This document shows, piece by piece, positions 44,321-51,968 of a DNA stretch of 64,000 nt (positions within the stretch are counted from its first letter, which is position 1; each line of letters starts with the position of its first letter). The notes under the pieces are model-generated. The model was given only the letters and a program-made list of their open reading frames with translations, was not told the DNA's origin and searched no databases. A program made the translations under genes and the position numbers. The DNA is from Halorientalis sp. LT38 (lineage in GTDB: Archaea > Halobacteriota > Halobacteria > Halobacteriales > Haloarculaceae). The DNA lies in NCBI RefSeq assembly GCF_037031225.1, contig NZ_JAYEZN010000001.1, positions 2,728,001 to 2,792,000 of the forward strand. The letters are read 5' to 3'.

Positions 44321-45838
44321 TCACTCGAGGAGCGATTCGCCCGTCATCGCGGCCGGTTTCTCGACGCCCAGCAGTTCGAGCATCGTCGGCGCGACGTCTG
44401 CGAGCGTGCCGCCCTCCCGCGCGACTCGCCCCCCGTCGGTCCCCTCGGGATCGAGATACGCGAACGGGACCGGGTTGAGCGTGTGCGCGGTGTGGGGGTT
44501 CTCGGGGGTGCCCATGTCGTCTGCGTTGCCGTGGTCGGCGGTGACGAGCGCGTGCGCGCCGGCCTCGCCGAGCGCGTCCACGAGCCGCCCGACCTGCTCG
44601 TCGACGGCCTCGACGGCCGCGACGGCCGCGTCGAAGTCGCCCGTGTGGCCTACCATGTCCGGGTTCGCGTAGTTGAGGACCAGCACGTCCGGGTCGTCGG
44701 CACGAATGGCGTCGATGGCCGTGTCGGTCACCTCGGCGGCGCTCATCTCCGGCTGCTGGTCGTAGGTCGCCACGTCGGGGCTCGGCACGATCTCGCGGCG
44801 CTCGCCGGGGAACTCCACCTCGCGGCCGCCGTTGAGGAAGTAGGTGACGTGGGCGTACTTCTCGGTCTCGGCGATCCGCAACTGGGTGTGGTCGGTGTTT
44901 GCGAGCACCTCGCCCAGCACGTCTTCGGGCTGGTTCGGGGGGTAGGCGACGGGGAGGTCGAAGGTCTCGTCGTACTCGGTCATCGTCACCAGCCGCGTCG
45001 CCGGCGGGTCCGTATCGAACTCCCATTCGGGGCGGATGTCGGCCAGCATTCGCGTGAGCTGGCGGGCCCGGTCCGAGCGGAAGTTGAAGAAGACGATCGC
45101 GTCACCATCGGAAAGGGCCAGCCCGCCATCGACCAGCGTCGGCTCGACGAACTCGTCCGTGGTGTCCCGGTCGTACGAGTCCGTGACGGCGTCGACCGCA
45201 GTGGGGGCGGCGTACTCGGCCTCCCGGTTCACGATGGCGTCGTAGGCGCGTCTCGTCCGGTCCCAGTTCTCGTCGCGGTCCATCGCGTAGTAGCGGCCGC
45301 TGACGGTGGCGACGTGGCCGGTACCCCGTTCCTCGGCGTGGGCCGCGAGCGACTGGAGGTAATCCTCGCCCCCCGTAGGGGAGGTGTCGCGCCCGTCGGT
45401 GAAGGCGTGGGTGACGGTTTCGGCGTCACGCTCGGCGGCGACGTCGATCAGTGCGTGGAGGTGCGACTGGGCCGAGTGGACGCCGCCGTCGCTGACCAGC
45501 CCCATGAAGTGGACCGTGCCCTCGTGGTCCTCGGCGTAATCGAACGCCGATTTCAGGGCCTCGTTGTCGCCGAACTCGCCGGCCACGATGTCGTCGGTGA
45601 TCCGGGTCGTCTCCTGTTTCACGACCCGGCCGGCGCCGATGTTGAGGTGTCCGACCTCGCTGTTGCCCATCTGTCCGTCGGGGAGGCCGACGCGGCGACC
45701 GTGCGTCTCCAGGGTCGTCGCGGCCCCCTGTTCGCGAAAGCGGTCGACGTTCGGGGTGTCCGCGGCGCGGACGGCGTCCCGGGCCGACTCGTCGGGGTTC
45801 AGCCCCCAGCCGTCGAGGATGACCAGACCCACCTGCAT
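44321..45838 (-). CDS. gpmI: 2,3-bisphosphoglycerate-independent phosphoglycerate mutase
   Basis: A 505-residue iPGM that interconverts 3- and 2-phosphoglycerate. Alkaline phosphatase-superfamily metal sites: LVILDGWGLNP at the start, the nucleophilic Ser in GQMGNSEVGHLNIG (about residues 59-66), then TADHGNADDM and NPHTAHTLNPVPF with conserved Asp/His. HAFTDGRDTSP and SGRYYAMDRD mark the mutase cap domain. Enzyme works in the lower Entner-Doudoroff/glycolytic trunk with Pyk. ATG 45838 (MQVGLVILDGWG) is preferred; the frame is open upstream. Confidence 0.96.
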   Translation of the reverse strand: MQVGLVILDGWGLNPDESARDAVRAADTPNVDRFREQGAATTLETHGRRVGLPDGQMGNSEVGHLNIGAGRVVKQETTRITDDIVAGEFGDNEALKSAFDYAEDHEGTVHFMGLVSDGGVHSAQSHLHALIDVAAERDAETVTHAFTDGRDTSPTGGEDYLQSLAAHAEERGTGHVATVSGRYYAMDRDENWDRTRRAYDAIVNREAEYAAPTAVDAVTDSYDRDTTDEFVEPTLVDGGLALSDGDAIVFFNFRSDRARQLTRMLADIRPEWEFDTDPPATRLVTMTEYDETFDLPVAYPPNQPEDVLGEVLANTDHTQLRIAETEKYAHVTYFLNGGREVEFPGERREIVPSPDVATYDQQPEMSAAEVTDTAIDAIRADDPDVLVLNYANPDMVGHTGDFDAAVAAVEAVDEQVGRLVDALGEAGAHALVTADHGNADDMGTPENPHTAHTLNPVPFAYLDPEGTDGGRVAREGGTLADVAPTMLELLGVEKPAAMTGESLLE

Positions 45839-46025
45839 ACGCGGTGGGTCGCCGCCGGAATGTAAAACGCCGTCGGATGCGCGGGCGGCCGGCGGGACGG
45901 TCGGGCCCGGGTCGGGGTTCACTCCGGGTGCAGGGCGCCGAAATATGGGCGCGGACGCGTCGGCGACCGCGGCAGTTGCCTCGGGGACCACCGACGTTAT
46001 GTAAGAGGGCGGCCCAGGCTAACGC

Positions 46026-46421
46026 ATGGAGACGACTATCGTGGACGAAGCGTTCGCCGACAAGTTGGTGACGACCGCGCGCACGGCGGCGGGCGATAGC
46101 CTCCGCTCTCTGACCTACTTCACCCGGTCGAACTTCGAGCAGCTATACCTCCGCGAGGACCTCGAACGCGACGCCGACCTCGACAGCTTCATCGGCCACG
46201 AGTGGCGCGGCTTCAAGAACACCACCGACGCCTACCGCGGGACCGAACTGGGCGAGTACCGCTACACCATCCGCGTCTTCGAGAACGGCTTCCTCCTCCG
46301 GGTGACGAGCGACCGCGACGGCGTGTTCGTCACCACCGACGGCGCGACCATCCGGGACTTCAACTCCTACGTCACCGCCATCAAGGAAGTGCTGGACGAG
46401 AAGACCGGCCGCGACGACTGA
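46026..46421 (+). CDS. Conserved haloarchaeal protein of unknown function
   Basis: A 131-residue soluble protein. It begins METTIVDEAFADKLVTTARTAAGDSLRSLTYFTRSNFEQLYLREDL, a helical N-terminus with aromatic residues, and continues with a beta-rich C-terminus (YRYTIRVFENGFLLRVTSDRDGVFVTTD). I recognise it as a conserved haloarchaeal family (I believe DUF7522) without known function. No catalytic motif, signal or membrane segment. Confidence 0.7.
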   Translation: METTIVDEAFADKLVTTARTAAGDSLRSLTYFTRSNFEQLYLREDLERDADLDSFIGHEWRGFKNTTDAYRGTELGEYRYTIRVFENGFLLRVTSDRDGVFVTTDGATIRDFNSYVTAIKEVLDEKTGRDD

Positions 46422-46454
46422 CGACCGCCGGACGGCGGTGTTGCCTCCCCGACA

Positions 46455-46503
46455 CGGACTTTTATTGTCCGAGCTATCGAACGACGGCGGACATGGTCCG
46501 CCG
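46455..46503 (+). promoter_or_regulatory. Promoter framed by inverted repeats
   Basis: CGGAC (46455-46459) and GTCCG (46467-46471) flank the TATA-like CTTTTATTG exactly. A second perfect repeat, CGGCGGAC (46485-46492), ATG, GTCCGCCG (46496-46503), covers the predicted start site. It precedes the membrane protein gene at 46578, giving it a leader of about 90 nt, or a leaderless start at the ATG 46493 in another frame. Confidence 0.5.
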
Positions 46504-46577
46504 CCAGCGGCGCCCGCTCCCCGCCTCCCCGCCCGCGCCCGGAGATCCGTCGGCGGCACGTCCGTCTCGGAAACGCC

Positions 46578-47156
46578 ATGGCCGACGGTGACGCGACGGA
46601 GACGGGGTCGCGAACGGAGAAGATCGAGATCAACAGGACGGCGTACGAGGCCTACAGGGACACCGCCGACGTCCAGATCGAGGGCGTCAGGCGTCTCGAA
46701 GGGAAGGCCCTCGAAACGGTCAAGGTCGTGTTGCTCGTCACGCTGGGGATCGTCTCGGCCTGGAACGTCTTCGACCAGTTGACGATCGACCTGTACGTCG
46801 TCGCCGCCGTGCTCAGTTTCCTCTACTCGCTGTGGTGCTGTATCGGGGTATACACGCCCTCGATCCACCCCCTCGGCCTGAGCGCGGACGCCATCGGCGA
46901 GATCCAGCGCGAGACCGATCTGGAGCACCACTACGCCGAACTCGTGGACACCTACCAGGAGGTCGTCGAGAAAAACCGCGAGAAGATGCAGGGGCGCACG
47001 GCCGAGTTTCGGCGGGGCCTGTGGGCCGCCTTCGCCGGAATCGCCCTGTTCGCCGCGTCGATCGGCCGACTGGTCACCGCGGAATCGTCGATAGAGCCCG
47101 ACCTCGGGGTGGTCCTCCTCGTCCTCGCGCTAGCGTACTTCGGATATCGGCAGTAA
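46578..47156 (+). CDS. Membrane protein with two helix pairs around a coiled region
   Basis: A 192-residue protein. A polar N-terminus (TEKIEINRTAYEAYRDTADVQIEGV) leads into a membrane hairpin (VKVVLLVTLGIVSAWNVF and LYVVAAVLSFLYSLWCCIGVY). A helical cytosolic part follows (SADAIGEIQRETDLEHHYAELVDTYQEVVEKNREKMQ) and then a second hairpin (GLWAAFAGIALFAASIG and LGVVLLVLALAYFGY). The layout recalls SLATT-like two-helix effectors of defence or signalling systems, but no partner gene is adjacent, so this is only a shape similarity. Strong structured promoter region upstream. Confidence 0.6.
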   Translation: MADGDATETGSRTEKIEINRTAYEAYRDTADVQIEGVRRLEGKALETVKVVLLVTLGIVSAWNVFDQLTIDLYVVAAVLSFLYSLWCCIGVYTPSIHPLGLSADAIGEIQRETDLEHHYAELVDTYQEVVEKNREKMQGRTAEFRRGLWAAFAGIALFAASIGRLVTAESSIEPDLGVVLLVLALAYFGYRQ

Positions 47157-47219
47157 CTGGAGACCGATGGCTCGCAGTCTGCAACAACCACGAATAGCCT
47201 CCGCGGGGTATGGTGACCT

Positions 47220-47519
47220 ATGTCTCCGGACGACCAGCACGAGATCTACGAGACGGAGAAGGGGTACCTCCAGAAGTCCCCGTACCCCACGGAGGGAGGG
47301 TATCCCGAGGAGCCGGGATATCCTACGGAGGACGGGTGGCCGGACACGGCCCGCGTCGTCGGCGACGCGGACTGGACGCAGTTGTCCTTCGCCGACGGCG
47401 AGGAAGTCGATCTCGACGTCGGCATCGACGAGTTCGTCGCCGAACTCGTCGCAGAATCCGACGACGACGAGATCCGACTGGCGATCGACGCCGACCTCGT
47501 CACCGCGTACGAGGAGTGA
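47220..47519 (+). CDS. Unknown protein with Tyr/Trp-Pro repeats
   Basis: A 99-residue acidic soluble protein that I do not recognise. Residues 15-42 contain repeated aromatic-Pro units (YPTEGGYPEEPGYPTEDGWP). The remainder (about 45-99) may be a small alpha/beta fold (WTQLSFADGEEVDLDVGIDEFVAELV). No signal peptide, cysteine or membrane helix. It sits between the hairpin membrane protein and nurA, with gaps of 63 and 105 bp. Confidence 0.55.
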   Translation: MSPDDQHEIYETEKGYLQKSPYPTEGGYPEEPGYPTEDGWPDTARVVGDADWTQLSFADGEEVDLDVGIDEFVAELVAESDDDEIRLAIDADLVTAYEE

Positions 47520-47624
47520 CCGGCGCGGTTCGGCCACTGGTCACGCCCGGTCCCCGCGACGGCACTGGACCGCCCGACCGACGGTCCCCGACACTTTTGC
47601 TCCCCCCTTGCGTTTGCCCGGCCA

Positions 47625-48875
47625 ATGACCCTCGACCCGGTGCACTTCGACGGCATCGCGCAGCTCGCCGGCCGCATCGAGAGCGGCGTCGACGCCAGCG
47701 ACCACCGGGACGTGGCCGGCACCGTCTGGGAGGAGTTCCTCGACCCCCTCTACTACGAGGGAACGCCCGTCATCGAACCCCTCGGCGACCAGCGGTGCCG
47801 GCTCGTCGATTGCGAGGACGCCGCGCTGATGGAGTCGCCCTTCCCCACCCAGCACGGCCTCGACTCGGGGACGATCAACCCCACCACGTTCAAGAACGGC
47901 CTGGTCATCGACGTGGCCCAGGCGGCGATGGCCGCCGTCCCCTCCGATCTGGACCTGCACCGTGGCCGCACCATCGTCAGTACCGTCCACGCGAACGACG
48001 GGACAGTCGACGTCACCGAGGACGACTGGAGTCTGTTCGACCAGGGATACGGCCGCGGCCGCATCCTCCAGGCCCCCCGCGTCGACCGCTTCGAGCAGAC
48101 CGTCGTCCACGCCCTCGCGCTCTACCTCGCCGAGAGCACGCACGCGAAACTCAACGCCGACGTCGTCTCCGACCTCCTGATCCTCGACGGGCCGATCTAC
48201 CCCACCGGCCTGCTGAAGTGGACGAACCAGGACCCGACGCTGGCCGAACTGCTGGTCGAGGACGAACGTCCCCGTGACGTCGTCCAGCACTACGTCGACC
48301 TCGTCGAGCGCTTCGTCGAACGCGACGTTCCACTCGTCGGGTTCGTCAAGAACACGGCCTCCAAAGCGATCACCCGCACCGTCCGCCGGAAATCGGCGGC
48401 CCCCTGGGTCAACGACGCGGCCTTCTTCGAGCAGATCCTCCGGCGGACCGACGACGACGGCGAGACCGAGACGGACGCCCTGACCTTCACCAACTGGTTC
48501 GTCTCCCGGGCCGGCGCGGACTGTCCCCTCTCCGTTGAGAGCGAACTCGATCTCGACCTGACGAAGGAACTCGACCCGCGGGAGTACGAGGTGACCTTCT
48601 TCGTTCTCTACGACCCGCGCGAGGAACTCGTCTACCGGGTCGAGGCCCCCTACGCGTTCACGAAGGACCCCGACCTGCGCGAGGAGCTGACCATGCAGAT
48701 GGTCACGGACGTGGCCGGACGGACCGGGCCGCCGCTGGCCGTCGAGAAGGCAGACGAACTCGCGCGGATCAGCGTACAGGAGAAGGCCGCACTCCAGCGG
48801 CAACTCGAGGAAACGTTCGACAGCGACCGCCAGCGGGCGTACAACGACGTGCGCTGGGACGGCGTGGAGTTCTAG
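47625..48875 (+). CDS. nurA: NurA-type 5'-3' nuclease
   Basis: A 416-residue NurA homologue. NurA is a Mn-dependent nuclease that works with HerA and Mre11-Rad50 to resect DNA ends. The N-terminal metal region is near NGLVIDVAQAAMAAVPSD (Asp about residue 96). LILDGPIYPTGL and VPLVGFVKNTASKAI (NurA-type second motif) and a C-terminal AYAFTKDPDLREELTMQ segment follow. The herA homologue starts 482 bp downstream on the same strand, but one short minus-strand gene lies between. The stop overlaps that gene's stop by four bases (CTAG). Confidence 0.85.
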   Translation: MTLDPVHFDGIAQLAGRIESGVDASDHRDVAGTVWEEFLDPLYYEGTPVIEPLGDQRCRLVDCEDAALMESPFPTQHGLDSGTINPTTFKNGLVIDVAQAAMAAVPSDLDLHRGRTIVSTVHANDGTVDVTEDDWSLFDQGYGRGRILQAPRVDRFEQTVVHALALYLAESTHAKLNADVVSDLLILDGPIYPTGLLKWTNQDPTLAELLVEDERPRDVVQHYVDLVERFVERDVPLVGFVKNTASKAITRTVRRKSAAPWVNDAAFFEQILRRTDDDGETETDALTFTNWFVSRAGADCPLSVESELDLDLTKELDPREYEVTFFVLYDPREELVYRVEAPYAFTKDPDLREELTMQMVTDVAGRTGPPLAVEKADELARISVQEKAALQRQLEETFDSDRQRAYNDVRWDGVEF

Positions 48876-49213
48876 TGCGCCTCGGCCTCGGCCCTCGTCA
48901 CCTCGATCTCGACGTCGGTGCCGTCGACCCCGACGCGGGCGAACTGGGTGCGCACGTGCTCCTTCGCGGCCCGGATGGCGCGCTCGCGGGTCTCGAAGCC
49001 GTGGGGCATGGGGGTCTCGAAGGCGACGTTGAGATCGCGGCCGCCGATGGTGGTCTCCTGGCCGCCGCTCTCGACTTCGTAGAAGGCGTCGCAGACCCAG
49101 ACGTACGGCGCGTCCTCGTCGGGCGCGCCCTTGAACGACGGCGAGCGCTCGCCGCGCTCGTACAGCGTGCCGGTGAGGTCGGTCCCGCCGGCTGACCCTC
49201 GAATGAGTAACAT
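48872..49213 (-). CDS. Small conserved haloarchaeal protein between nurA and herA
   Basis: A 113-residue soluble acidic protein. Its opening MLLIRGSAGGTDLTGTLYERGERSPSFKGAPDEDAPYVWVCDAFYEV is conserved in haloarchaea (I believe DUF7113). A helical C-terminus follows (RERAIRAAKEHVRTQFARVGVDGTDVEI). No known motif. Start 49213 is chosen from the conserved MLLIRGS; the frame continues to a GTG at 49264. It is antisense to the nurA-herA direction and its stop interlocks with nurA. Confidence 0.65.
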   Translation of the reverse strand: MLLIRGSAGGTDLTGTLYERGERSPSFKGAPDEDAPYVWVCDAFYEVESGGQETTIGGRDLNVAFETPMPHGFETRERAIRAAKEHVRTQFARVGVDGTDVEIEVTRAEAEAH

Positions 49214-49356
49214 ACCCACAGGTACGCGGCCAGCGCGGAAAAAGGCCGCGTCGGTGTCGGTCACTCCATCGAACCTCCGGTCGCCGGTGGTGTGGGCTCC
49301 GCGACCGGTCGCGTCACGGGGAAACGTGTTTGACCCACGGGGGCGATGGGGCTGGT

Positions 49357-51255
49357 ATGTCAGATCTGGGCGATTTCACCGACTTCGACGGAAGCGCGGA
49401 CGAGGGGTCCGCCGACGGGGACACCGGCGGGACGCCGGGAGCGGAGGCCGACGCCGAATCGGGAGCCGACGAGCCGGCGGCCGACGAGACGGCCCAGGCT
49501 GCGGCGACCGGGGATGAACCGGCGACCGACGACGAGGAGTCGCCGGCCTTCGAGACCGTGGACGTCTCGCCCGCCGGCTCGGACCGGGGGATGGGCGTGC
49601 TCTCGGCCTCAGAGGGCCTGACCATCAGCGAGGACCCCGACGACACGCGGCTCCGGGCCTACGTCACCGTCGAGAACCGCGCGAGCGTCCGGATCGGGAA
49701 GTATTTGCTCGTACCCTATCCGGACGGCGAACGTCTCTTCTGCCGGATCACCGCGCTGGAGTACGCCCAGGAGTTTCGCACCGACGACGCGACGGAGATC
49801 CACGCCCGGCGCGCGATGCGCTCGCGGGGGATCGACGAGCAGGACTTCAAGTTCATGGCGACGCTGGAACCCGTCGCTGTACTCTTCGAACAGGACGGGG
49901 AACTGAAACGCCGGATGACCGACCGGGTGCCAAAACCGGAGACGGTCGTCCGCGCCGCCACGGACAAATCGGAGATCAAGACCGGCCTGAAGATCCCCGA
50001 GGACGGGGTCTTCCTGGGCCACCTGGCCGTCGGTGGCGAGCGCGTCGAGACCGCGGCGGAGCCGCCGACCATCGACTACCGGCTCAAGGACGACTACGAG
50101 GCCGGCGACCCGCTGGTCTTCCGGCACACCCTGATCGCCGGCGGGACCGGGTCGGGGAAGACCCACGGTTCGAAGAACGTCCTGCGCCAGTACCTCGACG
50201 ACGACCGGACGTACCCCGTCGGCGACGGCGCCGACCGCGAGGTCCAGACCGCCGTCGTGCAGTTCGACCCGCAAGACGAGTACGCCCAGATGCACGACGA
50301 CAACCCCGAACTGGATCAGGACGACCGCCGCCGGCTCGAACGCGAGGGGGTCGCATTCGGCGGGCACGACGACACCGTCGCCTTCGTCCCGAAGGTCGGC
50401 GGGGCGACCTACGCCGCCGACCACCACCGCGCCGAGCAGGTCGAGTTCACCATCCCCTTCTCGATGGTCCGGGGCAACCCCTGGCTGGTCTCCGGCGGCG
50501 GCCTCAACGACAACCAGTACTCCGCGCTGCGATACCTCCTGAGCCGTTTCTTCGACAATCACGGCTCCGCGGGGACCTACGAGCAGTTCGTCTCCTTCCT
50601 CGACGACCCGGCGCTGAAGGAGGAACTCGACGAGAGCGGCCGGGTCCACGAGGCGACCTTCGACGCCGTCCGCCGACGAGTAAGAGGGTTCGGCGACGTG
50701 TTCGACCAGGACGCGCGCCCGATCACCGACCTCGTGAGCGACTTCGTCCGCCCCGGCGGGCTGACGGTGGTCCCGACCTACCACGTCAACGACCGCCGGG
50801 CGACCGAGACCGTGGTGCTCGCGCTGTCGAGCCTGCTGGTCGACGAGAAGCTCTCGAACGACCCGCGCTACGACCGGATCAAGGAGACGCCCCTCGTCGT
50901 CGGGATGGACGAGGCCCACAACTTCCTCACCGACGCCGACAGCGTCCAGGCGCGGAAGGTCATCGGAAAGTTCACCGAGGCCGCCAAACAGGGCCGCAAG
51001 GAACGGCTGGGCCTCTTTCTCATCACGCAGGACCCCCAGGACATCGCCGAACCGGTCTTCAAACAGATCAACACGACCATCGTCCTCAACCTCGGCGACG
51101 AGGACGCCATCAAGGCGGTCAACATCCCCTCGAACCTCGAAGCGAAGGTGCCCTACATGGAGAAGGGCCAGATGGTCGTCTACTCGCCGGACAACTCCGA
51201 GTCGGTCGAGCTGATCGGTCTCCCGGTCTGCGTGACCAAACACGGCCGGGACTGA
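49357..51255 (+). CDS. herA: HerA-type hexameric DNA translocase (DUF87)
   Basis: A 632-residue FtsK/HerA-family ATPase. The first 90 residues are an acidic Ala/Asp/Glu tail. A HAS-type barrel follows (VENRASVRIGKYLLVPYPD). Walker A GGTGSGKTHGSKN is near residues 261-273; Walker B DEAHNFLTDAD near 517; EVQTAVVQFDPQDEY is another family block, and the ITQDPQDIAEPVFKQINTTIVLNL region carries the sensor/arginine part. HerA with NurA forms a DNA end-processing machine. Complete gene; start by the conserved ATG after a TTG that is also open. Confidence 0.9.
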   Translation: MSDLGDFTDFDGSADEGSADGDTGGTPGAEADAESGADEPAADETAQAAATGDEPATDDEESPAFETVDVSPAGSDRGMGVLSASEGLTISEDPDDTRLRAYVTVENRASVRIGKYLLVPYPDGERLFCRITALEYAQEFRTDDATEIHARRAMRSRGIDEQDFKFMATLEPVAVLFEQDGELKRRMTDRVPKPETVVRAATDKSEIKTGLKIPEDGVFLGHLAVGGERVETAAEPPTIDYRLKDDYEAGDPLVFRHTLIAGGTGSGKTHGSKNVLRQYLDDDRTYPVGDGADREVQTAVVQFDPQDEYAQMHDDNPELDQDDRRRLEREGVAFGGHDDTVAFVPKVGGATYAADHHRAEQVEFTIPFSMVRGNPWLVSGGGLNDNQYSALRYLLSRFFDNHGSAGTYEQFVSFLDDPALKEELDESGRVHEATFDAVRRRVRGFGDVFDQDARPITDLVSDFVRPGGLTVVPTYHVNDRRATETVVLALSSLLVDEKLSNDPRYDRIKETPLVVGMDEAHNFLTDADSVQARKVIGKFTEAAKQGRKERLGLFLITQDPQDIAEPVFKQINTTIVLNLGDEDAIKAVNIPSNLEAKVPYMEKGQMVVYSPDNSESVELIGLPVCVTKHGRD

Positions 51256-51318
51256 GTCGGTCCGCCGTCGCCGCTCCTCGGCGCGAACTTTCAAATCCCA
51301 TGAGTGAGTATTGGTACC

Positions 51319-51747
51319 ATGGGAAAGCGTATCCTGGTACCGGTCGACGGTTCGGAGCAGTCCCGTGAGGCCTGTGACTTCGCCATGCGTGAGTACCCGG
51401 ACGGCGAGTTCGTCCTGTTGCACGTGATCAACCCGACGGAGGCGGGCTACAGCGCGGGCGCGACGCTTCCGAGCTTTTCGGAGGAGTGGTTCGAGCGGGC
51501 AAAGGCCGACGCCGAGTCGCTGCTCGAAGAACTCGCGGATCGCGACTCGGCGTCGGAGTCGCGGATCTCGTCGGAGACGGTCGTCGGCAAACCCTCCCGG
51601 GCCATCGTCGAGTACGCCGCGGAGAACGACGTGGACCTGATCGTGATGGGGAGCCACGGTCGCTCGGGCGTCACGCGCATCCTGCTGGGCAGCGTGGCCG
51701 AGAACGTCGTCCGGAACGCCACGGTGCCGGTGACCGTCGCGCGGTGA
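51319..51747 (+). CDS. Universal stress protein (UspA family)
   Basis: A 142-residue single USP domain: ILVPVDGSEQSREACDFAM at the start, and the ATP-binding loop MGSHGRSGVTRILLGSVAENVVRNATVPV (G-x2-G-x9-G-S) near residues 106-134. ATP-binding USPs usually form dimers and respond to stress. It follows herA by 63 bp. An in-frame GTG at 51304 is possible, but ATG 51319 begins at the conserved GKRILVPVDGS. Confidence 0.93.
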   Translation: MGKRILVPVDGSEQSREACDFAMREYPDGEFVLLHVINPTEAGYSAGATLPSFSEEWFERAKADAESLLEELADRDSASESRISSETVVGKPSRAIVEYAAENDVDLIVMGSHGRSGVTRILLGSVAENVVRNATVPVTVAR

Positions 51748-51800
51748 CTGTCGCGGGGGGAAGGGTGGCGACCATCGTGCGGTGTGGAGTTATCGTACCG

Positions 51801-51968
51801 CACGCGAGCGAGCCGAAGGCTCGCGAGCGCGCGGAACGCCGGCGAGCGACTACGCGCGGCGGAGCCGCGCACTGGAGCGAGCGGCGATTTTTGTACTAAA
51901 TTTTTGCCCGACCCTTCGAGCGGCCGGCGACTTTCGCCGCCCGCTCGTCGGGAGGTGGAAAAATTTAG
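51801..51968. repeat. Hairpin repeats and nested 73-bp palindrome between convergent genes
   Basis: The 217-bp gap between uspA and the KaiC-type gene holds ordered inverted repeats. Two 7-bp stems with 3-nt loops: GCGAGCC/GGCTCGC (51808-51824) and GCGCGGC/GCCGCGC (51854-51870). Then a 73-bp imperfect palindrome, 51896-51968: outer arms CTAAATTTTT and AAAAATTTAG, inner arms CGAGCGG/CCGCTCG and CGGCGA/TCGCCG around loop CTT. The right outer arm contains the stop codon of the KaiC-type gene. It may end transcription from both sides or be a small mobile-element remnant. Confidence 0.7.

Noticed and set aside
46493-46591. 32-codon leaderless frame ahead of the hairpin membrane protein
   Set aside because: Arg/Pro-rich and overlapping the real gene start in another frame; kept only as a possible leader, not as a gene.
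49330-49357. TTG start for herA
   Set aside because: TTG is rare, and the ATG at 49357 gives a normal N-terminus.
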